Part shown: piece by piece, positions 49,001 to 59,548 of the stretch
How positions within the stretch are numbered: the stretch's first letter is position 1
How the letters are laid out: every line of letters starts with the position of its first letter
NCBI GenBank assembly: GCA_950097015.1
Contig: CATNEN010000038.1
Location: forward strand, 22,010,001 to 22,074,000
DNA from: Macrostomum hystrix
Lineage: Eukaryota; Platyhelminthes; Macrostomidae
DNA: 64,000 bases
Direction of reading: 5' to 3'
The notes under the pieces: model-generated
Database searches by the model: none
What the model was told of the DNA's origin: nothing
What the model saw: the letters and a program-made list of their open reading frames with translations, nothing else
Position numbers and translations under genes: made by a program

Positions 49001-52000
49001 AAATGGAATTGCAGTAGAGCTAAAGCTTCGTAAATGGGATCTTGGAGAGTGGCAGCTCTCAAATAGGATCACTGGGGATTTTTACCTGCTAGCGTCGCGA
49101 TCCGAGGCAGCCGCAGCAGCAGCCGCCGCAGTGTTGAGCACTTCGTGAAGAAACAGCAGGCACTTGCATGCGATGCGCACACTGTCCATTGGATCAGCGT
49201 AACGCCAGCGTTGAAAATCTGGCAGCAGTACCCGGGAAACGTAGACGATGCCGGATAGCAACAGATTACTGGGCGGACTGAGCTGACAAACAGCCAGAGA
49301 GACAAGAAAGTCAAGATACGCCGACATCACGGGATATTGGCCAATGGCGCGTTCGCGATTATTGTGTACCCAACAAATTAGCGAGCTGTCGATCTGGTAG
49401 CTGTGGGTCGTAGGTTTAAGCCAATAAATTACAAAAAATAACCCACCCTTAATTACTTCAGCTAATGCTGGTACCTATTTAACCTTTTACCTATTTAAGT
49501 GTCTTGATAAAGGACACAAATTGTTTCAGTGGAGCCGGGAATCGAACCATCAACCTTCAAGTCGTGAGTCCCACGCTCTAACCACTAGGCTACAACCTTG
49601 AATCAATACAATAATAACTAACAATGCAACAGACCTATTAGGCTTATCCGCTTCGAATGGACTCCGAATCAAGGGTAGGGCGCTTCCGCCGGCGCCGATT
49701 CCGCTAGATCGTTCCAATAGTCTGGCCAGACGACTGGCATCCATTGGCAGACAGGCAGCTAGAAATGCAACACAGCTTGACAATAGGACCGGATAGCTTT
49801 GCAGACCAGCAGATTGTCTGTGGGTCGAGTTGGATTTGTATGAATAATACGCCTTACACTACTAATAGTAATAGAAAATATTTGAAGGCATTCATTCTTT
49901 AAAAGACAGTAACCAGCTACTAAAACGGCACTTTTTGGTTCTCTTTTGGCACCCTTAATAGGGCCGTTTTAAAAACTGTCAATAGATATTCAAATATGTT
50001 TAATGGGATAGGTATAGATTATTATGATTATTACAAATGTCTGTTTAGAAAAAACCATAGCGAATTTCGCAAAGCAAAAATATCTGTCAAAACGGCCCTT
50101 TTTAGGATTGCTTTGAGTAACTTGAGAATAACTTACCTGACAAGTAGGCAGATAGCGTGATCAGCCAAACGCAGAGCCTCTAGTCTAAACTTGCCCTTCA
50201 ATAACCAGGTGCGAGAATCAGATAGCAGGCCAGATAAACGATTAACTTCCATAGGAGACAATTGATGCAGCGGTTGACAACTGCGGCTGGCCAACTCGTG
50301 CTCAATCACTGGCCAGACTGAGTAGGTCTCGGGTAGTTGCCAGGTAACACAATTGTTGCCTACGGAGGTAGGAGAAATCAGCAAAACTGCAACCTCAGCT
50401 TGTTGAAACTAATCCTTTGGATGAAAAATCACCAAATTCAATGATGATAGTGACTAGATTAGTGACTGATCCAACCAGATTAGTGACTGATCCAACCAGA
50501 TTAGTGACTGATCCAACCAGATTAGTGACTGATCCAACCAGATTACTGACTAATCCAACCAGATTACTGACTAATCCAACCAGATTACTGACTAATCGAA
50601 CCAGATTAGTGACTAATCCAACCAGATTAAGGACTGATCCAACCAGATTTGTGACTAATCCAACCAGATTACTGACTAATCCAACCAGATTACTGACTAA
50701 TCCAACCAGATTTGTGACTAATCCAACCAGATTTGTGACTAATCCAACCAGATTTGTGACTAATCCAACCAGATTTGTGACTAATCCAACCAGATTACTG
50801 ACTAATCCAACCAGATTACTGACTAATCCAACCAGATTACTGACTAATCCAACCAGATTTGTGACGAATCCAACCAGATTAGTGACTAATCCAACCAGAT
50901 TACTGACTAATCCAACCAGATTACTGACTAATCCAACCAGATTACTGACTAATCCAACCAGATTTGTGACGAATCCAACCGGATTAGTGACTAATCCAAC
51001 CATTTCATTCGGCGTTTTCGACCAGCTTACCGACAATCTCGCCTGGACAGCCCGCCGGTATCACGGGCCCGCCACCGCCGCAGCCGCCCAGGGGTCGCCG
51101 ATCCTGCGTGGCGATTACCGAGCGCGGATTGTCATCGGCAGCGGCCACGACGATGTCAGCGTGGTCAGCTAATTCAGCGATTCTCTCTGAGAATGCGCCC
51201 AGGGAGCGAACTAGATCGCAAACCGGATCCGCGTCTTCGAAATTGTCGGCTTCGCCGTCGCAACAAGATCCGTCCTCGCCGTTTGACGTAGCCATACCGG
51301 CCAATTGTGCGCAGACGTGGAAAATGGCCAAACTAGCCGGGAATTCATTGCACATTCGTTCTAGCACCGGCGATAATGATCGCAGTGAGAATCGGCGCCT
51401 GTGCTCATGCTGCTGCTGCTGCTGTTGCTGGCCGGAAGCGCAGACAGAGGGCAGTAGGGACGCGAATAAAGATAAGTAGGCCGATTTGTGCTCACCCAAT
51501 GAGTCCAGAGCAGCATAAGCGGACACCAGTGCTAGAAGGTCCATCACTAGGCAATTGTACAATTGTAGCAGAGCAGACGAACACGAGATGTCAGCGCCGG
51601 CATCCACTCCAACACCGACGCCCATGTTTACCTGGGGTAGTTTTTTGGGGTAAGCTTTTTGTCTTCTTAACTTTTTAGTTATATTCTAACCTTTTCAAGA
51701 ATCTTCCTACCTGTCTTGGATCAGGAATCTTCCCAATAACCAAGGAATCGTCCGAAATGTCTGGGAATCTACCCAGAATGTTTCTCGAATCTGGGAATCT
51801 TCCCAATAATACAGGAATCTTCCCAATAATACAGGAATCTTCGTAATAATCTAGGAAACTTCCCGAAAATATAGGAATCTTCCTTATAATCCAAGAATCT
51901 TCCCAATAGTCAAGGAATCTTCCCAATAATCTAGGAATCTTCCAAATAATCTAGAAATCGTCGGAAATGTCTAGGAATCTTCCCAACAATCTAGGAATCT

Positions 52001-55000
52001 TCCCAATAATCTAGGAATCGTCCGAAATGTCTAGGAATCTACCTAGACTGTTTCTCAAATCTAGGAATCTTCAATAATCTAGGAATCGTCTGAAATGTCT
52101 GGGAATCTACCTAGACTGCTTCCCAATAATCTAAGAATCTTCCCAATAATCTAGGAATCGTCCGAAATGTCTAGGAATCTTCCTAGACTGTTTCTCAAAT
52201 CTAAGAATTTTTCCAATAATCTAGGAATCTTCCCAATAATCTAGGAATCTTCCCAATAATCTAGGAATCTTCCCAATCATCTAGGAATCGTCCGAAATGT
52301 CTTAGAATCTACCCAGAATGTTTCTCTAATCAAGAAATCTTCCCGGCTACACTTTTAACTAGCTAGGATTATTCCAAACTCTCTAGAAGTTGGACTAAAA
52401 AAAACAAACCTGTCGTCTTGTTACAAAATCAGTCCCTACCTGTATATCGGGTCCCAAGCAGCCGGCCAGATAGTCGAAGCCAGCCAAACGTCGAATAGCT
52501 TTGTCAGCTAATACCACAGCCGTAGAGGCGCTGTCACCGCCTGAGTCGTTGGCGGCCCTACTGCCTAGCACGACGGCGCACATCATCAACACCGGAGCGT
52601 GGCTTCGCCGATCGCCGGATAATTGATTGCGCAACTTGTCCGACAGTCTATCGAATACCGGCATCGGCCCGACGGCTACAGGCGAGTCCTCGCCCGCTTC
52701 GGACAATTGTCGACACGCTTCGGCTGGATCCAAAGCAGCTAGAACAATCAGGCATTGAAGGAAGCCGATACGCCTACAGCGGGCGTCGGCGTCGAGATCG
52801 GAATCAATTTCGACATTGTCGGGCAGTAGGTTTGACGGCGGCGCTAGACGCTGCTGCAGTAGAGCTTCGATGGCGTCGACTAAAGCGTCGACATTTGACG
52901 AAAGTTTTTCGGCGTAGGCGGCGGATGACACTAGAAGGTAGACAGCCTGAAGGGTCTCTTCGGCTTCCTGAAGTCGCTGCTCGCGCCATTGTCGAGATTC
53001 CTCGTCATCCTAGAAGATGGGACGGCCACTTCTAATACAATTCAGGAGAAACATAAACTCATGTAACCTTAAAGATGAAAAACACTATTTATAGGCCTAC
53101 TCACATCCAGAAACGGAAAGTACTTGCTGGATTGTCGCTGGCCACTGGCATCGCACAGGGACGTGTAGAACTGCATTAGCTGCGGGTGTACATATAAAAT
53201 TCAGGAAATCCATATAGCTTCTACCCCCTGACCCTTCAGTGCCTCAGCTTCCACATCCTGTTCCTTCAGTGCCTCAGCTTCCACATCCTGTTCCTTCAGT
53301 GCCTCAGCTTCTACCCCCTGACCCTTCAATGCCTCAGCTTCCACATCCTGTTCCTTCAGTGCCTCAGCTTCTACCCCCTGACCCTTCAGTGCCTCAGCTT
53401 CCACATCCTGTTCCTTCAGTGCCTCAGCTTCTACCCCCTGACCCTTCAGTGCCTCAGCTTCCACATCCTGTTCCTTCAGTGCCTCAGCTTCTACCCCCTG
53501 ACCCTTCAATGCCTCAGCTTCTACCCCCTGACCCTTCAGTGCCTCAGCTTCCACATCCTGACCCTTCAGTGCCTCAGCTTCTACCCCCTGACCCTTCAAT
53601 GCCTCAGCTTCTACCCCCTGATCCTTCAGTGCCTCAGCTTCCACATCCTGTTCCTTCAGTGCCTCAGCTTCTACCCCCTGACCCTTCAGTGCCTCAGCTT
53701 CCACATCCTGTTCCTTCAGTGCCTCAGCTTCTACCCCCTGACCCTTCAATGCCTCCGCTTCTACCCCCTGACCCTTCAGTGCATCAGCTTCCACATCCTG
53801 TTCCTTCAGTGCCTCAGCTTCTACCCCCTGACCCTTCAATGCCTCAGCTTCTACCCCCTGATCCTTCAGTGCCTCAGCTTCCACATCCTGTTCCTTCAGT
53901 GCCTCAGCTTCTACCCCCTGACTCTTCAGTGCCTCAGCTTCTACCCCCTGTTCCTTCAGTGCCTCAGCTTCCACATCCTGTTCCTTCAGTGTCTCAGCTT
54001 CTACCCTCTGACCCTTCAGTGCCTCAGCTTCTACCCCCTGACCCTTCAGTGCCTCAGCTTCTACCCCCTGATCCTTCAGTGCCTCAGCTTCCACATCCTG
54101 TTCCTTCAGTGTCTCAGCTTCTACCCCCCGACCCTTCAGTGCATCAGCTAAAATTTCTTAGAAACGCAGCTTTAAAACGGCCTTACCAATCCGAGCACAT
54201 CCTTGTAGTCGCGTCCGGCCAGATCCATCACCACTGGTTGCAGCAGGTCAGCCAGAGCCGACCAAGGCGCCGAGGCTGCCTCCGCGAAGGCCACTTTGTA
54301 CAGTCGAAGCATGCAGAGTCGTTCAGTAAAGTAGAACTGACGCAGCTGTGGCAGCAGGCTGCACAAACTGCTTGATGAGGCTAGCTCGTGCTGCAGAACA
54401 GGTGAGAATAATAAAAGCTTAGAATTATAAAAACCTGACTAACGAAAAGTGACCCCACACCCTGTTACATAGGGCTACTCTGATCAAAGTGACCCCACAC
54501 ACTGTTACATAGGGCTACTCTGATCAAAGTGACCCCACACCCTGTTACATAGGGCTACACTGATCAAAGTGACCCCACACCCTGTTACATAGGGCTACAC
54601 TGATCAAAGTGATCCCACACCCTGTTACATAGGGCTACACTGATCAAAGTGATCCCACACCCTGTTACATAGGGCTACACTGATCAAAGTGACCCCACAC
54701 ACTGTTACATAGGGCTACTCTGATCAAAGTGACCCCACACACTGTTACATAGGGCTACTCTGATCAAAGTGACCCCACACCCTGTTACATAGGGCTACTC
54801 TGATCAAAGTGACCCCACACCCTGTTACATAGGGCTACACTGATCAAAGTGACCCCACACACTGTTACATAGGGCTACTCTGATCAAAGTGACCCCACAC
54901 CCTGTTACATAGGGCTACACTGATCAAAGTGATCCCACACCCTGTTACATAGGGCTACACTGATCAAAGTGATCCCACACCCTGTTACATAGGGCTACAC

Positions 55001-56756
55001 TGATCAAAGTGACCCCACACCCTGTTACATAGGGCTACACTGATCAAAGTGACCCCACACACTGTTACATAGGGCTACTCTGATCAAAGTGACCCCACAC
55101 ACTGTTACATAGGGCTACTCTGATCAAAGTGACCCCACACCCTGTTACATAGGGCTACACTGATCAAAGTGATCCCACACCCTGTTACATAGGGCTACAC
55201 TGATCAAAGTGATCCCACACCCTGTTACATAGGGCTACACTGATCAAAGTAACCCCACACACTGTTACATAGGGCTACTCTGATCAAAGTGACCCCACAC
55301 CCTGTTACATAGGGCTACACTGATCAAAGTGATCCCACACCCTGTTACATAGGGCTACACTGATCAAAGTGACCCCACACCCTGTTACATAGGGCTACAC
55401 TGATCAAAGTGACCCCACACCCTGTTACATAGGGCTACTCTGATCAAAGTGACACCACACCCTGTTACATAGGGCTACACTGATCAAAGTGACCCCACAC
55501 CCTGTTACATAGGGCTACTCTGATCAAAGTGACCCCACACCCTGTTACATAGGGCTACACTGATCAAAGTGACCCCACACACTGTTACATAGGGCTACTC
55601 TGATCAAAGTGACCCCACACCCTGTTACATAGGGCTACTCTGATCAAAGTGACACCACACCCTGTTACATAGGGCTACACTGATCAAAGTGACCCCACAC
55701 CCTGTTACATAGGGCTACTCTGATCAAAGTGACCCCACACCCTGTTACATAGGGCTACACTGATCAAAGTGACCCCACACCCTGTTACATAGGGCTACTC
55801 TGATCAAAGTAACCCCACACCCTGTTACATAGGGCTACTCTGATCAAAGTGACCCCACACCCTGTTACATAGGGCTACTCTGATCAAAGTGACCCCCACA
55901 CCCTGTTACATAGGGCTACTCTGATCAACGTGACCCCACACCCTGTTACATAGGGCTACTCTGATCAAAGTGACCCCACACCCTGTTACATAGGGCTACT
56001 CTGATCAAAGTGACCCCCACACCCTGTTACATAGGGCTACTCTGATCAACGTGACCTCACACCCTGTTACATAGGCTACTCTGATCAAAGTGACCCAGTT
56101 TCAAAACTCACCTTCAAATTGTCGCTATCCAAATCTGGATTCGATGACAAGAATTCCAGGAACACAGAATGAGCAACTTGAGCATTAAGATTCTGTGAAA
56201 CAGTTTATAAACCGAAAATTGCTTGATTGAACAAAATATTATGTTTCAAGTTTTACTTATAATTCAGGAAAAGTTTCTAAAAACATACCAAATAAGCAGA
56301 CAATTTGCTCATGAAAGTTTGCACTTCTGGTTGCAAATTGAGCGCCTTAACATCTGCTTCAATTTCCTGATCAAGCTGTCTGGAAATTTTTTGTGACAAA
56401 TGAGATTTTGGGTTAATTCACTATGAGGCAATATACATATATTATCGTTTTATTTGAATGGTTGAAAAACATCAAAAGACTATACTGTTAATTCCAAAAA
56501 ACTAACACTTATATTGAACTTACTTTGCAGGCTTATAGTACAAAGGTCCATCCTTCAGTATATCTTTAACATCCAACACCTCCTGACAGAAGGTCTCCTA
56601 AAATTGACATTTTATTGATTTATTATTAGCTTGTTTATTTATTTATTTATTTAGAAACATAATTTAATGTGATAAGCTTCTTATCCTCTTACTTACCTCA
56701 TCTAAATCAGTACTGTTTTGTTGTAAAAATGTTAGCAAGTGATACATATTGCTGTT
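43056..56756 (-). CDS. NUP188: Nucleoporin NUP188, 18 exons found
   Basis: Minus-strand exons in order: 56756-56697, 56597-56524, 56379-56289, 56192-56112, 54390-54187, 53179-53105, 53009-52440, 51631-51031, 50359-50137, 49817-49635, 49400-49086, 47621-47499, 47388-47154, 46911-46621, 46545-46454, 46173-45075, 44577-43963 and 43454-43056. Phases agree throughout, giving 1776 codons plus a short 5' exon; human NUP188 is about 1750. Resemblance includes LKDGPLYYKPAK near the N terminus, SHAPVLMMCAVVL, VLERMCNEFPASLAIFHVCA, IPAGCPGEIVG, VTWQLPETYSVWPVIEHEL, and VYVSRVLLPDFQRWRYADPM in the right order. NUP188 is an alpha-helical scaffold protein of the inner ring of the nuclear pore, bound to NUP93. 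The donor after 49635 (GTCTGT) is weak. Eight introns are private minisatellites and two carry TE-derived DNA. Confidence 0.93.
43490..43830. repeat. 45-bp minisatellite in the last NUP188 intron
   Basis: Six to seven units containing GGGTCACTATATGGGGATCA and TTAGTGATACTCATCATGAT. Central units are near-identical; flanking ones decay toward both splice sites. Confidence 0.93.
44605..45065. repeat. 31-bp minisatellite in NUP188 intron 16
   Basis: About 15 units of AAACTTCACCTCCCAGAAAT followed by ATCCCATCTAC. It fills the intron from near the donor (45074) to the acceptor at 44578. Confidence 0.96.
46225..46410. repeat. 34-bp minisatellite in NUP188 intron 15
   Basis: Five units of GGTCAGGTGAGTGACCAATT followed by CAGGATGTTTCAGG. 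It is small and nearly perfect. Confidence 0.93.
47765..49075. repeat. 30-bp minisatellite in NUP188 intron 11
   Basis: About 40 units of GGGATCTGGGAGAGTTGTAG followed by ATTCAAAAT. Units decay progressively toward the donor at 49085, where GATCCC and ACTCTCC remnants run up to the splice site. Open frames on both strands (IWESCRFKMG and LQLSQIPILN repeats) are repeat artefacts. Confidence 0.97.
49441..49601 (-). mobile_element. tRNA-derived SINE, minus orientation, 3' truncated
   Basis: Lies in NUP188 intron 10, sense to the gene. The minus strand has a head with GTAGCCTAGTGGTTAGAGCG (A box), a B box GGTTCGATTCC and the shared body (rev-comp of ACCCTTAATTACTTCAGCTA). The CATGGAC tail is absent. 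Confidence 0.78.
49961..50098. mobile_element. Candidate MITE with GGGCCGTTTT / AAAACGGCCC ends
   Basis: Ends are perfect 10-bp inverted repeats, followed inside by CTGTCA..AGATATTC on the left and rev-comp GACAGATATT on the right. Another AAAACGGC occurs just outside at 49922. It is related to the segment at 25755-26154. Lies in NUP188 intron 9. Confidence 0.45.
50425..51005. repeat. 21-bp minisatellite in NUP188 intron 8
   Basis: About 27 units of CCAACCAGATTAGTGACTAA with variants TTACTGACTAA and TTTGTGACTAA arranged in blocks. Both strands remain open because 21 is a multiple of 3. Confidence 0.96.
51690..52345. repeat. 20-bp minisatellite in NUP188 intron 7
   Basis: About 32 imperfect units of TCCCAATAATCTAGGAATCT. 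A composite motif with GTCCGAAATGTCTAGGAATC and CTGTTTCTCAAATCT recurs four to five times, showing a second level of repetition of about 120-130 bp. Confidence 0.92.
53212..54150. repeat. 30-bp minisatellite in NUP188 intron 6
   Basis: About 31 units of exactly 30 bp, mixing two variants: CTTCCACATCCTGTTCCTTC and CTTCTACCCCCTGACCCTTC, both followed by AGTGCCTCAG. Strict length means no frameshift over 930 bp, so ORFs of about 300 codons exist on both strands (VEAEALK and PQLLPPDPS repeats). Confidence 0.97.
54437..56095. repeat. 40-bp minisatellite in NUP188 intron 5
   Basis: About 41 near-identical units of AAAGTGACCCCACACCCTGT followed by TACATAGGGCTACTCTGATC. A few sites vary (CTACTC/CTACAC, GACCCC/GATCCC, ACCC/ACAC) and the variants recur in blocks, showing recent multi-unit duplication. 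Confidence 0.98.
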
Positions 56757-57846
56757 CTGAAAAAGGGTATAAAAAACCAATTGACGTTAAAATATGTTCT
56801 TTCTACAATACATTGCAGTTGCTATTGCAATAAAACTACTACAAAATATTAGCAATTGCTAACATAAATTCTGAATTTCATCTATACTTTAACTTTGAAA
56901 AAATGCTTACACTTGACTAGGCTACAATGTGTACAAGATAGCTAAGTAGTAAATCAAATAAAGTAGAGTAAAATTTGAGTAAAATTTGAGTAAAATTGAT
57001 TTGAGTAAAATCATGTCAAGAAATTGTAATTAGGCCTAGGCATAGCTGACAATCATTTAGGTAGGTTAGTTACCATGGGCCTTGTCCATAGCTATTAGCT
57101 AATATAGTATATATAAATAAAGAACTAAATAAATTCCTTCTTTTTCTACTTCAATTATTTCAATTTGTCTTACTTAATTTTACATTTAAGGCTAGCTAGG
57201 TGTATAAATTTGCAGTGAAACTAGGCATAGCTAAGTTACTTTTTACTAAAACCACAGGACAGGAGAAAAAATAGTTAAAACTGAAAATAATGTTCTAAAA
57301 ATAAACTTATTTAGAGTAACTATCCAATACACTAGGCCCCTATATGGTCTAATTGTACATAAATTTCAAATACTTAGAGCTAGCTAGGCCTAATGCCTAT
57401 TGGCAATAGGCTATATGACTATTGACTATAGCTTAGGCTACTATAGGGGCCTATACTAGGCCCCTATACTAGGTAGGCCATTAGAGACATTGCATGCCAT
57501 CTAAGCCTAGCTATGTTTAAGCTTTTGGTCTTGGATTATACCTGGCGAATTTAACTATAGAAATTACAACATTTTTGTTAGGCCAATTGTGCTACATACT
57601 AACTCAGTCAACTCAATGTTTGCTAGGCCCTAGCCAAACTCACTAAAGGGGTGAGAAACAAAGAGAAGAGAGACAAAAGTAGGCCTATGTATTTCAAACA
57701 TTACACTGATGCGATACACCATATTAGAGGCCTAGAATAACACAGTTTGATTGGCTGAGGGTTAAAACACACACGAGGTAGGCCTAGCCTGGTAGGCAGA
57801 CAGTTTGAAAGGGTGCATAGTACAGACACTGCAGAACAACCACAAT
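56757..57846. other. Putative 5' intron of NUP188, AT-rich with many AGGCCTA motifs
   Basis: No coding exon recognised. From about 57030 the sequence is unusually rich in TAGGCCTA, CTAGCTAG and related short palindromes, which continue to about 58330. Confidence 0.45.
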
Positions 57847-57852
57847 AACATG

Positions 57853-58050
57853 CAGGCAGTGCTTATTCTTAGCAGAAAACTATCATCACGGATCCATGTG
57901 ATAAAATTGAAATTAATGACACAGTATACATAAAGAGTTGTAAACCTATTCATACTAGCTGCCAGGTAGATAAGCAGAAAATTATTGTCATGGATCCATG
58001 TGGATAAAATTGAAATTATCGGCATGGGACCGTGGGAGTAAGCACTGCCT
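57853..58050. mobile_element. Candidate 198-bp MITE with AGGCAGTGCTTA terminal repeats
   Basis: The left end CAGGCAGTGCTTATTC pairs with the right end GAGTAAGCACTGCCT. AACATG lies on both sides (57847-57852 and 58051-58056) as a possible 6-bp target duplication. Inside, GGATCCATGTG..ATAAAATTGAAATTA occurs twice, 97 bp apart. No coding capacity. It is in the presumed first NUP188 intron or upstream region. Confidence 0.55.
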
Positions 58051-58167
58051 AACATGAAAGCACAACCCAACACCTATCATTTAATAGGTAGCTAGCTAGG
58101 CTAGTATGAGAGGCCTAGGCAGGGCTAGATGCTAGATATTACCAAGACCTAGGTTGACTTGACTTAC

Positions 58168-58173
58168 TTGCAT
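58168..58173 (-). CDS. NUP188: Candidate first coding exon of NUP188 (Met-Gln)
   Basis: The minus strand reads ATGCAA|GTAAGTC. This phase-0 donor would join Met-Gln to the exon at 56756, giving MQ-NSNMYHLLTFLQQ. In other animals only about a dozen residues precede the corresponding segment, so a tiny first coding exon is reasonable. No transcript evidence; other starts are possible. Confidence 0.3.
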
Positions 58174-58783
58174 AAAAGTAGGCCTAGCAGCTACTGAGCT
58201 ACCTAGCAAGCAGAGATATGCTTTTAATTCTTGAAATTAAAAGCTTTGATATTGAATGCTTACTAAACCTATATGACTATGGCCTAGCTTAGCCACAAGC
58301 AGGCTATCGCCTTACCCTATGGGCTATGGTCCCTATGGTCGCTAGGGTACTCTACCTTACCCTATAGTTATGTACAATGGACATTGTACCTGACTATAGC
58401 TTATAGCTAGCTAAATAATTTCTAGGTTCTTAACTAAGCTTTATCCCCTGTATGAAATAAACTTGTAAAAAAGAGCCAAAATACTCAGCATATAATAGGT
58501 ATATAGCTGCGCCACCGCACTCTAATTAAATTTGGTCACGCGTCACGCCGTGCTATTTCTGATGATTGAAAAAGCAGAAGCCTAGTAAAACAAATGTTTC
58601 ATTTTGAACTGTGATGTTAATGTTAATTTGAGCTTTCAAACCATAGGAGAGCATCTAGAAAAGCATCAGTTAGTGTCAGAGCTCAGTTTAATAACTTCGA
58701 TTTTTCTGTATTGCGTGGCATGATTATAGTGTCATTGTGCCCTCCATCCGGCGGCAACTCCGAGGGATGGCAGCTACAGCCAG

Positions 58784-59086
58784 ACCTTGGACACCCTTGG
58801 GCTTCCAAGCCAACACACAAAGGGCCACTAAGACACTATCGATCAACATTACGGCCACCAAATATTTTGATAGCAGCGATTCTGGAAACTTATAATAATA
58901 ACACACAAATATTGTATGTATACCGGTACCAGCCAGCTAGACCTTGGACACCCTTGGGCTTCCAAGCCAACACACAAAGGGCCACTAAGACACTATCGAT
59001 CAACATTACGGCCACCAAATATTTTGATAGCAGCGATTCTGGAAACTTATAATAATAACACACAAATATTGTATGTATACCGGTAC
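58784..59086. repeat. 157-bp tandem duplication
   Basis: Two near-identical copies (starting at about 58776 and 58933, ACCTTGGACACCCTTGGGCT at 58784 and 58941) ending in ATACCGGTACC. The second copy runs directly into the Tc1/mariner terminal repeat. No coding function is seen. Confidence 0.85.
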
Positions 59087-59548
59087 CGGGTGGCCCATGC
59101 GTTTAAGGACAACCTTAAAAATAGAAGAAAGCAAAGCCAGCGGTAGCTAGAGCATAATAGTTTTGGTCATAGACAAAATAGTATCTATATAGTCTGTAGC
59201 TGCCGCGAAAATTTTCGGCAACTTAGCATTAGCCATGAATCGCGCTAAACGTTTGATGGTGGTAGACCAGCTCGCGCGGGGTATAAGCCCAGCACAGGTA
59301 CCAGCTGGAGTGAAAATCAACTCAGCCGAGTACATCCGCATGCTGCAGGATCATGTACTGCCATGGATTCGACACAACTTTGCCCCAGGTACGTTTGTTT
59401 TTCAGCAGGACGGCGCTCCTGCCCACACGGCTGACATTATGGCGGTCAGTTAAAATGTTAAAGTTTTCGTTTGTTGGTTGTTTTTATAATAAAAATGTAT
59501 ATACATTTTATTATTTTTAAGTTGTCCTTAAACGCATGGGCCACCCGG
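59086..59548 (+). mobile_element. Tc1/mariner deletion derivative
   Basis: Terminal inverted repeats of about 28 bp start CCGGGTGGCCCATGCGTTTA on the left and reverse-complement at the right end. TA dinucleotides flank both sides (59084-59085 and 59549-59550), the Tc1/mariner target duplication. Inside is a transposase remnant on the plus strand. At 463 bp it is far shorter than an autonomous copy (about 1.3-1.7 kb), so it is internally deleted. Confidence 0.85.
59235..59453 (+). pseudogene. Tc1/mariner DDE transposase fragment
   Basis: A 72-codon frame with VKINSAEYIRMLQDHVLPWI and then FVFQQDGAPAHTA, the block around the second catalytic Asp of Tc1/IS630-type transposases. The helix-turn-helix N terminus and the third catalytic residue are missing, and the frame stops six codons after the motif. 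Non-functional. Confidence 0.88.

Noticed and set aside
53201-54375. Pro-rich plus-strand ORF and VEAEALK minus-strand ORF
   Set aside because: Translations of a strict 30-bp array in NUP188 intron 6. The plus ORF then runs antisense through a real NUP188 exon.
54437-56095. CRISPR-like array (regular 40-bp period)
   Set aside because: The whole 40 bp repeats, with no unique spacers, and it lies in an animal gene intron. The same applies to all other arrays here.
58711-59146. 113-aa and 76-aa ORFs over the 157-bp duplication
   Set aside because: They repeat the same peptide because the DNA is duplicated; no domain is seen and one runs into the transposon end.
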